Positions 11,106 through 19,977 of a DNA stretch of 64,000 bases are shown in pieces. A model generated the notes under the pieces. It searched no databases. It was not told the origin of the DNA and worked only from the letters and a program-made list of their open reading frames with translations. The stretch is from Diphasiastrum complanatum. Its lineage: Eukaryota > Streptophyta > Lycopodiopsida > Lycopodiales > Lycopodiaceae. Both the position numbers and the translations under genes were made by a program. The number at the start of each line of letters is the position of its first letter. Within the stretch, counting starts at the first letter, position 1. The DNA lies in NCBI GenBank assembly GCA_029204225.1, contig CM055111.1:43652815-43716814 (forward strand), in the 5' to 3' direction.

Positions 11106-11131
11106 TATGATATATATATATATATATATCA
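11106..11131. repeat. (TA)n flank of copy B
   Basis: TA dinucleotide run directly outside the transposase-side end of copy B, preceded by CTATGA. TA runs lie at the outer edge of nearly every end in this cluster. Confidence 0.85.
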
Positions 11132-11368
11132 TTTCTCTGAGCAGCTGGCTTCTCTTGGTTTGTCTATTCAACCTCGCAAGTGTTCAGTGTGGTCTCCAGC
11201 AGGTCTTCCCCTGGACTTTGTTCCTCCTCAAGGTTTCCTTGCTCCTTCGGATGGCATTCGCATTCTGGGTGTTCCTTTTGGGTCTGCTTATTTTAGCTCT
11301 GCTTTTCTTGGTATTTCTCTCATGCCAAAGCACTGCGTGGATCTGCATGCAGTGCTTGAATAATCAAA
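11130..11368 (+). pseudogene. LINE reverse transcriptase fragment between copies B and D
   Basis: Plus-strand open frame encoding ASLGLSIQPRKCSVWSP, then SDGIRILGVPFGS, ending at a TGA near 11361-11363. The pattern 'lysine/cysteine tract, W.P, then I.LGVP.G' is typical of the segment after the catalytic motif in plant LINE reverse transcriptases. Only about 75 codons remain, with neither endonuclease nor catalytic YADD box. It sits exactly in the spacer between two inverted hAT ends, so it is either the old target locus or captured sequence. Confidence 0.6.
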
Positions 11369-11769
11369 GAAAAATAATAGATGATCCAGCGGTACCAGGA
11401 TCCGTGGATCCCGGTACTGCGGATCCAGTGTGGTACCGCGGATCCATACTGATCCGCGGTTCCACACTTTATAATATTTTTTAATATTTAATATAATACT
11501 ATATATTTTTTTAACCTAATCCCCCCCCCTCGCTTCATCTCTCTCCCTGCCCGTCGCCCTGCTGTACGTGCCCTCCCTGCTGTCCGCGCCCTCTCTGTTG
11601 TATGCCCATCGCCCTACTGTCCGCGCCCTCCCGGCTGTCTTCGCATTGCACTGATCGCGTCCTCCCCTGCTATTGCTATTTCGGCCTTTGTTGTGGTTTT
11701 TTCAAGCCTTTCGACTCCTATCGCACCCACAGAGATCTCTGCCTTCTTTCCCTAGTCCTTTCTACAGAG

Positions 11770-12366
11770 ATGGTGCATTCCAACCTTGCCGATCTGTGGG
11801 ACGAGGTGGACATTGTCAGGCGGGTTCCCGACAAGTCTAACAAGTCCGGTGCAAGGATCGTGCGCTGTCGATATTGCCTGACCGAGTTCGTTGCCACCCT
11901 CACTCGCCTTAAAGGCCACCTACTCGGCGCACGCGCGAGAGATGGTGGCACACTGAATGTTGCCCCCTGTGCCAGCATGTCCGTTCCTGTCAGGCAGCGA
12001 CTTTTGGATACCTACGGGCCACGTCTTGTGGTGGGGGAGAACACACACAGTGACAGCACCCACAACACATCCTCCTCCATTGGCAGCACCCATGGCACGG
12101 GCTCCTCCTTTGGCAGCACCCACAACACCGGCTCCTCCTTTGGCAGCATCCAGGATGTACCAGTACCGTCCACCGCAGCGCCCCTTTCAGTACTTATCGC
12201 CGCTGTACTTGCCTCCTGCAGGGACGGCCCCTCCACATCCACTTCCTCCACCAGCAGCAGGCCCACGGGCACACACTCCTCGGACCTATCCTCCACTATC
12301 AGCTGCACAGGGACACCCATCTTTGGCTACTCTATCCCAGCCGGCCGCAGCTTGGGCCCAGCCTAG
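11770..12366 (+). CDS. Intact BED-finger-only ORF of copy D
   Basis: Open frame of 198 residues from the ATG at 11770 to a TAG at 12364-12366. Residues 1-90 are the BED-type zinc finger of the family transposase (VRCRYCLTEF carries CxxC, then His and Cys), close to copy C. After the deletion junction the frame continues as a Ser-Thr-Gly-rich tail (GSTHGTGSSFGS repeats), which is the tail exon read in a different frame from the transposase. It keeps the DNA-binding domain but has no catalytic core. Proteins of this shape could compete for element ends, as truncated transposases do in some families; that role is inference. It is unbroken, unlike every other transposase ORF here. Confidence 0.45.
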   Translation: MVHSNLADLWDEVDIVRRVPDKSNKSGARIVRCRYCLTEFVATLTRLKGHLLGARARDGGTLNVAPCASMSVPVRQRLLDTYGPRLVVGENTHSDSTHNTSSSIGSTHGTGSSFGSTHNTGSSFGSIQDVPVPSTAAPLSVLIAAVLASCRDGPSTSTSSTSSRPTGTHSSDLSSTISCTGTPIFGYSIPAGRSLGPA

Positions 12367-12739
12367 TCAGCCAGGTGATCTGCATGGGGGTGATGAGGCA
12401 TTGACGGCTCCCCTCGTCCGCAAGAGGCCAGGAAGACCCAAGGGTGCACCGAACAAGAAAGGCAGGGCACAGAAACTGCCAGGGAAGAGAGGACGACCTC
12501 ACAGGGCTCCAGTTGCTGGTAGAGGTGCAGTATTACAGCCAGCTGCAGCAGGTGTTGTTGGTTTAGCCTGCTTGGGGGCTGATGCGGAGGCAGATTGGGA
12601 GGATGAGGATGACGAGTCTTCCCCCTCGGATACACAGCTCATGCCAGTACCAGACAAGCATAGATATCAGTTGCGAGAGTCAGCTCGGGCCCTTGAGTTG
12701 TCTCCGGAGCATTCATCTGAGTTTGAGGCAGAGCATTGA
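12037..12739 (+). pseudogene. AT-hook tail of the transposase, copy D (out of frame with BED)
   Basis: The original tail frame is open from upstream of the junction to the TGA at 12737-12739. It encodes proline/alanine-rich repeats of about ten residues, then KRPGRPKG and GKRGRPHRAP, which look like AT-hooks (GRP cores flanked by basic residues), and an acidic end finishing EFEAEH. The deletion put it one frame away from the BED exon, so no simple BED-AT-hook fusion is made. Copy C keeps the second hook but has KRPRRPKG for the first. Confidence 0.6.
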
Positions 12740-13238
12740 TTGTAGCTCTGTCATTTTATTTTCAACAGTTTGATATCATGTTCCATGTTTGGCGACCAGA
12801 TGGTCGAACACTGTACTCAGACCATTTTTCATATTATATATAGTGTTGGACGTATTCTTTTCACTGCACAATGTGTATCTGTCAATTTGTAATTGTGATG
12901 TTCTACTTGCAGTTTTACTTCAAATGGTGTGTGCGTGTTTTCAATTAGTTTTCACTACAGAGGTTGAGAGCATATGCAGAACACAGAAACACAACCCCCC
13001 TGATAGCATTTCATAAACACATACATCAGATTGCAATACACAAGGCACACATTGCACAAAAAACACACAGTACATTAATTCATCAGATGTATCAAAATTA
13101 CAGTACTTATTCCCGCCGCATATGGCTGGGGCTGTTCTTTACACTATGCTAGACATTAAATGCTGCCTCATCTACTGATGAACATTACATAACAACAGTC
13201 AGCCACATACGGCTAGACCCCATCTATGCTAAACATTC
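12740..13238. other. Convergent intergenic region, copy D
   Basis: Matches copy C 14941-15387 in inverse orientation and copy B in part. Contains the motif pair near 13112 and 13202. No coding sequence. Confidence 0.6.
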
Positions 13239-13550
13239 CTATGGATCCTCCACTGACTCCTTGCCCTCGTCAGGAGCATTGTTATGTCGCTCTCGCTCTG
13301 CCTCCCGGTTAGCCCGAGCTGCGTCTTGGTTAGCCCGACGTCTGGCCGGCCTTTCCTTGACCATGATGAGCTGTCGTCGTGTGAAGTTCATTCCGATCTG
13401 CTCATCCAAATCCAGCTCGACAGCAGGGGCGGGGGCCACAGCGGGGGCAGGGATCTACAGCTTTGGGTGTCTCTGCCGAGTCTCTCGCAGCATCTCTGCA
13501 ATGTCTGCCTCCTTACGTTGTGCCTTCGGACATCTTCCTCGAGCTTCCTC
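13239..13550 (-). pseudogene. ORF2 of the hAT-like element, copy D (5' truncated)
   Basis: Minus-strand ORF2 ending at the stop at 13239-13241. The C-terminal half reads IGMNFTRRQLIMVKE and NREAERERHNNAPDEG. The N-terminal half (RRKLEEDVRRHN) is present, but a frameshift near 13510 separates the two, and the first residues are cut off by the terminal repeat at 13551. Same unrecognised family as in B, C and E. Confidence 0.5.
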
Positions 13551-13693
13551 CTGGTACCGCTGGTCTGAGGGCGGCACCATAACCGCGGTACCACCATTAT
13601 GGTACCGCGGTACCATAATGGCGGTACCACGTGCCACTATGATATATATGTGGTACCGCGGTTATGGTGCCGCCCTCAGACCAGCGGTACCAG
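13551..13693. repeat. Perfect 44-bp inverted repeat with internal 28-bp palindrome
   Basis: 13551-13594 and 13650-13693 are exact reverse complements (44 of 44). They are the ORF2-side ends of D and C. Between them 13594-13621 is itself a perfect 28-bp palindrome centred on CCGCGG with GGTACC on each side. The whole stretch can form a cruciform. Confidence 0.95.
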
Positions 13694-13837
13694 GGCGGCA
13701 CCACAAAAATAATATTTTTTATTATTTAAAAAAAAAAAAAACCCTTTTAACAGGCTAAAACTAGGTAAAAAATTCAGGAAAAAAAAGGGGTACGGTTCAG
13801 AAAAAAGATGTTACTGTACAGGGGGACTGTACTGGGG

Positions 13838-14346
13838 GCACTGTGGGAGAGCAGACCTGGTGGTCAATGGAGTGCAGCATGTGGGGGGGCAGCAAATCCG
13901 GACAGGTACACCGTCACATGGGCACTGTGGGGTGCTGAGCAGACCATGGACCCAATCGGAGTGCAGCATGTGGGGGAGCAATACATGGGGCAGGTACAGT
14001 AGCACATGGGCACTGTGGAGGAGCAGACCATGGACCCAATCGGAGTGCAGCATGTGGGGGATCAATACATGGGGCAGGTACAATAGCACATGGGCACTGT
14101 GGAGGAGCAGACCATGGACCCAATCGGAGTGCAGCATGTGGGGGAGCAATACATGGGGCAGGTACAGTAGCACATGGGCACTGTGGAGGAGCAGACCATG
14201 GACCCAATCGGAGTGCAACATGTGGGGGAGCAATACATTCGGACAGGTACACCGTCACATGGGCACTGTGGAGGAGCAGACTATGGACCCAATCAAATTG
14301 CAGCATGTGGGGGAGCAATACATGGGGCAGGTACAGTAGCACATGG
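13838..14346. repeat. 84-bp tandem repeats, about six units, copy C
   Basis: The word CACATGGGCACTGTGG or a close variant recurs near 13915, 14003, 14087, 14171 and 14256, and the array ends near 14340. Spacing is 84 to 88 bp and mostly 84. Units share GGAGCAGACCATGGACCC and CAATCGGAGTGCA. The period is 28 codons, so open frames of about 140-160 residues persist on both strands without being genes. Confidence 0.95.
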
Positions 14347-14399
14347 GATCATCAACAAAAGCAAATTGGGAAACAGGCTGTGGGGTTAAATAGGCACTG

Positions 14400-14575
14400 A
14401 CGAGACAGTGAGAGAGCCAGTGAGAGGCATTGTGAGAAGCTGTGAGGGAGAGCCAGTGGGAGGTTGTGAGAGAGAGGCATTGTGAGAGGGTGTGTCACAG
14501 ATCGAGTGAGAGGCTGTGAGAGGGGGGCTGTGAGAGAGCCAATGAGAGCCATTGAGAGGCTGTGAGGGTCATTTC
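14400..14575. repeat. GAGAGGCTGTGAGAG minisatellite, copy C
   Basis: Imperfect short repeats of GAGAGGCTGTGAGAG, GAGAGCCAGTGAGAGG and GGCATTGTGAGA just upstream of ORF2, as in copy B. Confidence 0.8.
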
Positions 14576-14595
14576 GAGCAACAGGGTGTCGTGAG

Positions 14596-14940
14596 ATGGC
14601 GGAGGGCGAAGCCAGGAGGAAGCTCGAGGAAGAGGTCCGAAGGCACAACGAAAGGCATCAGAAGCAAGAGGCAGACATTGCAGAGATGCTGCGAGAGACT
14701 TGGCAGAGACACCCAGAGCTGCAGATCCCCGCCCCGGCTGTGGCTCCCGCCCCCGCTGTCGAGCTGGATTTGGATGAGTAGATCGGAATGAACTTCACAC
14801 GACGACAGCTCATCATGGTCAGGGAAAGGGCGGCCAGACGTCGGGCTGACCAGGAGGCAGCTCGGGCTAACCGGGAGGCAGAGCGAGAGCGACATAACAA
14901 TGCTCCTGACGAGGGCGAGGAGTCAGTGGAGGATCCATAG
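14596..14940 (+). pseudogene. ORF2 of the hAT-like element, copy C
   Basis: 115 codons from the ATG at 14596 to the TAG at 14938-14940, convergent with the transposase. Residues 6-35 are a charged, probably coiled-coil stretch (RRKLEEEVRRHNERHQKQEA). A Pro-Ala linker follows, then an IGMNFTRRQLIMVRERAARR segment and an acidic C-terminus. One in-frame TAG at 14779-14781 (codon 62) falls where copies B and D read Gln, a C-to-T change. Apart from this stop the frame is intact, which argues that ORF2 was a real protein in the active ancestor. Family not recognised. Confidence 0.5.
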
Positions 14941-15387
14941 GAATGTTTAGCATAGATGGGGTCTAGCCATATGTGGCTGACTGTTGTTATGTAATGTTCA
15001 TCAGTAGGCGGCGGGCATACGTATTGTAATTTTGATACATCTGATGAATTAATGTACGGTGTGTTTTTTGTGCAATGCGTGCCTTGTGTATTGCAATTTG
15101 ATGTATGTGATTATGAAATGCTATCAGGGGGGTTGTATTTCTGTGTTCTGCATATGCTCTCAAACTCTGTAGTGAAAACTAATTGAAAACATGCACACAC
15201 CATTTGAAGTAAAACTGCACGTAGAACATTTCAATTACAAATTGACAAATACACATTGTGCAGTGAATAGAATATGGCCAACACTAAATATAATATGAAA
15301 AATGGTCTGAATACAGTGTTCGACCATCTGGCCGCCAAACATGGAACATAATATCAAACTGCTAAAAATAAAATGATAGAGCTACAA
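14941..15387. other. Convergent intergenic region, copy C
   Basis: Non-coding, matching D 12740-13238 inverted. One motif copy (AGCCATATGTGGCTGACTG) is near 14967; the second is eroded by a small deletion near 15005. Confidence 0.6.
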
Positions 15388-18300
15388 TCAATGCTCGGCC
15401 TCAAACTCAGATGAATGCTCCGGAGACAACTCAGGGCCCCGAGCTGACTCTCGCAACTGATATCTATGTCTGTCTGGTACTGGCATGGGCTGTGTATCCG
15501 AGGGGGAAGACTCGTCATCCTCATCCTCCCAATCTGCCTCCGCATCAGCCCCCAAGCAGGCTAAACCAACAACACCTGCTGCAGCTGGCTGTAATACTGC
15601 ACCTCTACCAGCAACTGGAGCCCTGCGAGGTCGTCCTCTCTTCCCTGGCAGTTTTTGTGCCCTGCCTTTCTTGTTCGGTGCACCCTTGGGCCTTCTTGGC
15701 CTCTTGCGGACGAGGGGAGCCGTCAATGCCTCATCACCCCCATGCAGATCACCTGGCTGACTAGGCTGGGCCCAAGCTGCGGCCGGCTCGGATAGAGTAG
15801 CTAAAGATGGGTGTCCCTGTGCAGCTGATAGTGGAGAATAGGTCCGAGGAGTGTGTGCCCGTGGGCCTGCTGCTGGTGGAGGAACTAGATGTGGAGGGGC
15901 CGTCCCTGCAGGAGGCAAGCACAGCGGCGATAAGTACTGAAAGGGGCGCTGTGCTGGACGGTACTAGTATATCCTGGGTGCTGCCAAAGGAGGAGCCGGT
16001 GCTGTGGGTGCTGCCAAAGGAGGAGCCGGTGCCGTGGGTGTTGCCAATGGAGGAGGATGTGCTGTGGGTGCTGCCACTGGAGGAGCGTCTGTAGATGTGG
16101 GTGCTGCAAGAGAAGATCTGGGCACAGATGGTGGCCTGCCATGGAGACCTGCTGCTGCAAAACTGGATGGCGATGAAGGGGCTGCAGGCCTCAACGGTAT
16201 CGGTGGCACTGGAGGTGCTGTGCGACGCACATACACCCTCTGAGGAACTGGAGGAACTGCAGGCACCTCGTGTAACTGCTCTGGGTGAGACTGTGTAGGG
16301 CATGCTGGCTAGAGAGGATGGGGGTGCCCTGACGCTCGGCATCTGCTGGGCCTCTGAATCCAAGTCTGCAATCAAGTCGTCCAGCTGGGCATCCGAATAC
16401 AAATGCTCTGGGCTCTGGGACTCATCATGAGCACCATCCTCTGGATCATCCCGTGCCTCATCCTGTGCACCATGCGGACCCTGCATGGCCTCCCAATCGG
16501 TACAATCAAAGTCATCTGGTGACTCCTCTGGTGTGCTGTCATAGAAATGCCTATGGCTCTGTGATGCACGCATCCAAGCAGCTGCGGAAGGTAAACCCAA
16601 ATCACTCTGCCCCCTATCAAGAGCCTCCTCCATCATATCAACATAAGAAGGTATGCCACTGGCCCCCCCTGTGTGCCCTGCCCGTCTCCCGGTATAATCT
16701 GTGGCATGTGTCCCACCTCTACCACGTGATGCACCTGTGACCCCTGCTCTAGGCGTGTGCCCAACACCTGTATCATATGCCTCATCCCGCTCTGATCTGG
16801 CGAACACAACCCGAATGGGCTCATCCTCATCTTGATCATCCTCTGACACTGGCTCATCTGCCTCGTACAATGGAGGCTCTCTGTGCTCAAGCCCAAGCTC
16901 TCTCTCTCTCTCTCATCTCGACAAGCTCCCTCTCTCTCTCTCTGCCATCAACTGTGTGCCCAGGTCTTCTGCAGGCATGGGATGGGTGCTGTCCGTAGGC
17001 AAGTCAACCTGGCGCTCCAAATCATATATCTTTGTCTGCAAGGTTTAAAATTTGCATGTCAGGGAGACAACTCTATCAAGAAATGAAACCAACATACCAG
17101 GAGTCAACCAACATGCTATGAAAGATTAGCTTATCACCTGCAATGTGCTCGTAATGGTCGGAAGTCTCCTGGCGAGACGTGCGTTGGTGCTACAGAACAC
17201 CAACCGCTCCAACTGACTCACTGACAGCCGGTTTCTTCTCCTCGTGTGAATGAGTGCCCATGTGCTCCAATTACGCTCACACACGGACGCAGCACAGTCC
17301 TGTGGTACGTGCATTGAAATACTTCAGCACATTGTCTTCAACGAAACACAACAATAGAGGATAAAATGAGATGCATACCTGAGAAAGGACACGCAGTGCA
17401 AGACGCTGTATAGATGGGTATGTGCTACCGAACATGGTTCACCAGGTAATGGGTAGCTGCCTCCTCTCTGGATTCTGAGCAGCCGGGTGGCCTAATGTGC
17501 CCATGCCAAAACGAAATGCAGCGAGCTCCTCCATGAGCCTGATAGGATCCAAACCAATGTGTGGACCCACTCTGTGAATGTACTGAAGCCAATCGGCCTC
17601 GAGCTCCCTGTCTGCGATCTGTGTCGGAGAGAGGAAGAGGGGATGCAGTATGTGTGCAACGCTGTGGATACTCCTGTGGAAGTAGTTCCTCCGCGTCTCC
17701 CAGATGAACTTCCTGCAGGTGAGAGGCATGTGGTGTAGGGCATTACGAAAAAACTTAACATTGACAGAAAAACAAACTAGCAATCACTAAAAAGATAAAG
17801 GCCAATTACATTACTATACTGCTTACCTCTCTGGTTGCAAGATGGGCAGCTGCAGGAACTGTCCAATCTGGTCCATGAGCTCATATACCAGTCCAAGTGT
17901 TGACCCCTCGCTGTCAGCCATGCGGAGCACAATGTAAAGTGGTCGAAGCAGTCCTGACAATGTCTGTGCATCCCTCCAGAACTGGTCTCCCCTCACCGTG
18001 AAAGAAAAGTGCTCCCCATCCTCAGTGCGCGGAAATGTACTGGCACACCAAAGATCACTGGCAACCATCTGTAGAAGCTGCGCCCTACACCTGATCAGAC
18101 GGTCGATGACCACCAAGTCGAATGCAAAGCGTGTGGGGGCTGGCTTACGGAGGTCTAGATGGCTGAACACCCGGAACATGGCAAGAACACGCCTCTTCCT
18201 GGTGACTTTTGTCACCAGGAAGAGGGCCTCATGGACGATAGCTCTAACCTATGTCCTCCATCAAAAGGTCTATGCTGTGCGCAGCACAGGGGGCATGAAC

Positions 18301-19701
18301 AATGTGAGGGAACTCGGCCTCTAGCAGTACACCCATCTGAATGCAGTTCGTGGCATTGTCCGTCACCACTGTGACGACATGCTGTGGGCCTATGGACAGG
18401 ATGGAAGACCTGATGACATCAAACATGCACTCTGCAGATATGACTCCCCCCCCCCTGCTGCAATCCACTGCCCTCAAAAACTGTGTGCCCATGCAGCTGG
18501 AGACCAATATGTCGAGGATCGGCCTCCTCCTGACATCAGTCCAGCCATCGGACATGATGCTGCAACCGTAAGTGGCCCAATGGTCACGTAGAGGCTTCAT
18601 CTCTCTAGACAATGACTCGACCCTATCCCTCAGCATGTGTGTGCGGACAACCTCTGAACAAGGGACTCTCCAGCTAGGGCTGACAGACTGTGCAAGGCGG
18701 AAGGCCCTTCTGAAGGGCTCGGAGTCGGTGATGGCAAATGGAAGGTTCAGCTCATAAATCAGGCTGGCCACGGCCTGTGTGGCCTCTCTATCCATGTGCG
18801 GCTGATGCACGACGCGAATGCTCTACTGCTTGAGAACTCTCCCAGCTGGGCGACGGGTAGCGGACCTCCAGCACGGTGCACCAAACGTGACGGGAATGGA
18901 TGATGACGCGACAGGCTGGGCACTAGTGGATGCATCAGCTGTAGACGTGGAATGGGGAGAGTGGTATGCACTGGCCGGGATGGGTGCAGCAGCGTAAGTG
19001 GGGTACACTGGTGGAGGGTGGACATCTGGCATGGGATACGAAAACTGTTGGGTAGGGAGGTCATCCGGATGTGAAGGGAGGGAGGAAGGAATCTCCTCAA
19101 CATCCTGGAAGGCCTCGTCACTGGCATCCGGGGCCTGCTCCTGCTCGGGAGGCGGAGAGTCCATGAGAAAGTCGTAAACTGGGGGAGTGCGAGCAACAGT
19201 AGGTGGTGGTGGAACCACAGTGGCAACTAGCGGACGCGGTGGGACAGGATCCGCCGGAATGGGTGCAGATGGGGGTGCGTGAGGCGGAACTGTCTGAGAG
19301 GGATGAGGGGCAAAGGGACTGGACGAGGATGCACTCCCTCTCCTCGTGCATGCCAGCCAAGCAGGCAGCAACTCGGGGTCAACCACGTAAGGAGCGGTGC
19401 AAAATTAAAGAACACCTTCCGAAATGGTGTCCTCCCCCGCCACAAGACGTGGCCCGTAGGTATCCAAAAGTCGCTGCCTGATGGGAACGGACATGCTGGC
19501 ACAGGGGGCAGCATTCAGTGTGCCACCATCTCTCGCGCGTGCGCCCAGTAGGTGGCCTTTAAGGCGAGTGAGGGTGGCAACGAACTCGGTCAGGCAATAT
19601 CGACAGCGCACTATCCTTGCACCGGACTTGTTAGACTTGTCGGGAACCCGCCTGACAATGTCCACCTCGTCCCACAGATCGGCAAGGTTGGAATGCACCA
19701 T
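15388..19701 (-). pseudogene. hAT transposase with AT-hook tail, copy C
   Basis: Fullest transposase. Minus-strand exons with GT-AG borders: 17827-19701, 17379-17712, 17138-17299 and 15388-17035. Exon 1 holds the BED finger, proline-rich linker and DUF659/hAT core (SDGWTDVRRRP, VVTDNATN). Exons 2-3 hold the hAT dimerisation block (ERNWSTWALIHTRRRNRL). Exon 4 has an Arg-Glu run encoded by CT repeats, an acidic segment (VSEDDQDEDEP), ten-residue Pro/Ala repeats, KRPRRPKG and GKRGRPRRAP AT-hook-like motifs, and ends EFEAEH. Breaks: stops near 19409 and 18812, a deletion near 18250, a Trp to TGA stop in exon 2 near 17433, and frameshifts in exon 4 near 16250 and 15967. AT-hooks are unusual in hAT transposases. 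Confidence 0.85.
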
Positions 19702-19939
19702 CTCTGTAGAAAGGATTGGGGAAAGAAGGCAGAGATCTCTGTGGGTGCGATAGGAGTCGGAAGGCTTGAAAAAACCACTAGCAGGGGATGCGATCAGTGC
19801 AATGCGAAGACAGTCGGGAGGGCGCGGACAGTAGGGCGACGGGCAGGGAGAGAGATGAAGCGAGGGGGGGAATCAGGTTAAAAAAGAAAATATTAATATA
19901 TTAACTATTAAAAAATATTATATATTAAAATATAATATA

Positions 19940-19977
19940 TATTGTGGTACCGCGGATCAGTATGGATCCGCGGTGCA
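19940..19977. repeat. Truncated transposase-side terminus of copy C
   Basis: GTGGTACCGCGGATCAGTAT-type terminal sequence as in B and D. It stops abruptly at 19977, where copy F coding sequence begins. Confidence 0.7.

Larger units (their letters stand above)
7190..11110 (-). mobile_element. hAT-like element, copy B (internally deleted)
   Basis: Both ends are present: ORF2-side terminus at about 7190-7250 and transposase-side terminus at about 11022-11105. Order from left: terminus, three 84-bp repeats, minisatellite, ORF2 on plus, intergenic motif pair, then the transposase on minus. Near 8560 the sequence jumps from the intergenic tail straight into the middle of transposase exon 2, so the hAT dimerisation exon and the AT-hook tail exon are deleted. 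Orientation is given as that of the transposase. Confidence 0.75.
10485..12035. repeat. Inverted repeat: head-to-head 5' ends of copies B and D
   Basis: The BED-encoding exon, leader and terminal sequence of copy B (about 10485-11105) are repeated in inverse orientation in copy D (about 11390-12035). Each arm is about 620 bp and the spacer about 280 bp. Terminal words such as GATCCGCGG and GGTACC form nested palindromes in both arms. Confidence 0.8.
11385..13630 (+). mobile_element. hAT-like element, copy D (deletion derivative, plus orientation)
   Basis: Transposase-side terminus at about 11385-11470, BED exon, then a junction near 12035-12045 that removes the linker, catalytic core and dimerisation exons and joins directly to the tail exon. 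The tail, intergenic region and most of ORF2 (minus strand) follow. ORF2 joins the distal terminus at 13551, so the 84-bp repeats are deleted as well. Total about 2.2 kb, against about 6.3 kb for copy C. Confidence 0.75.
12740..16080. repeat. Inverted repeat: tail-to-tail 3' parts of copies D and C
   Basis: The tail exon, intergenic region and ORF2 of D (about 12040-13550) recur inverted in C (about 14600-16075). Arms are about 1.5 kb and the spacer about 1.05 kb. The stop codon, the ACACAATGTG words and ORF2 all pair up. Confidence 0.8.
13650..19977 (-). mobile_element. hAT-like element, copy C (longest copy)
   Basis: Order from the left: terminus (13650-13702), six 84-bp repeats, minisatellite, ORF2 on plus (14596-14940), intergenic region, then the four-exon transposase on minus (15388-19701), leader and transposase-side terminus (about 19940-19977). 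The right terminus is cut at 19977, where copy F is joined. This copy defines the family structure of about 6.3 kb with two convergent genes. Confidence 0.8.

Noticed and set aside
11023-11484. Hydrophobic 153-codon ORF that looks like a membrane protein
   Set aside because: It is an off-frame reading of the LINE fragment plus terminal repeats; the alternative frame gives a clear RT pattern.
13811-14342. Repetitive proteins of 140-160 residues on both strands
   Set aside because: The 84-bp repeat unit has a length divisible by three, so frames stay open by arithmetic. The same block in copy B is not open in the same way.
13838-14346. 84-bp repeats as a CRISPR-like array
   Set aside because: Whole units repeat without unique spacers, and the context is a plant transposon.
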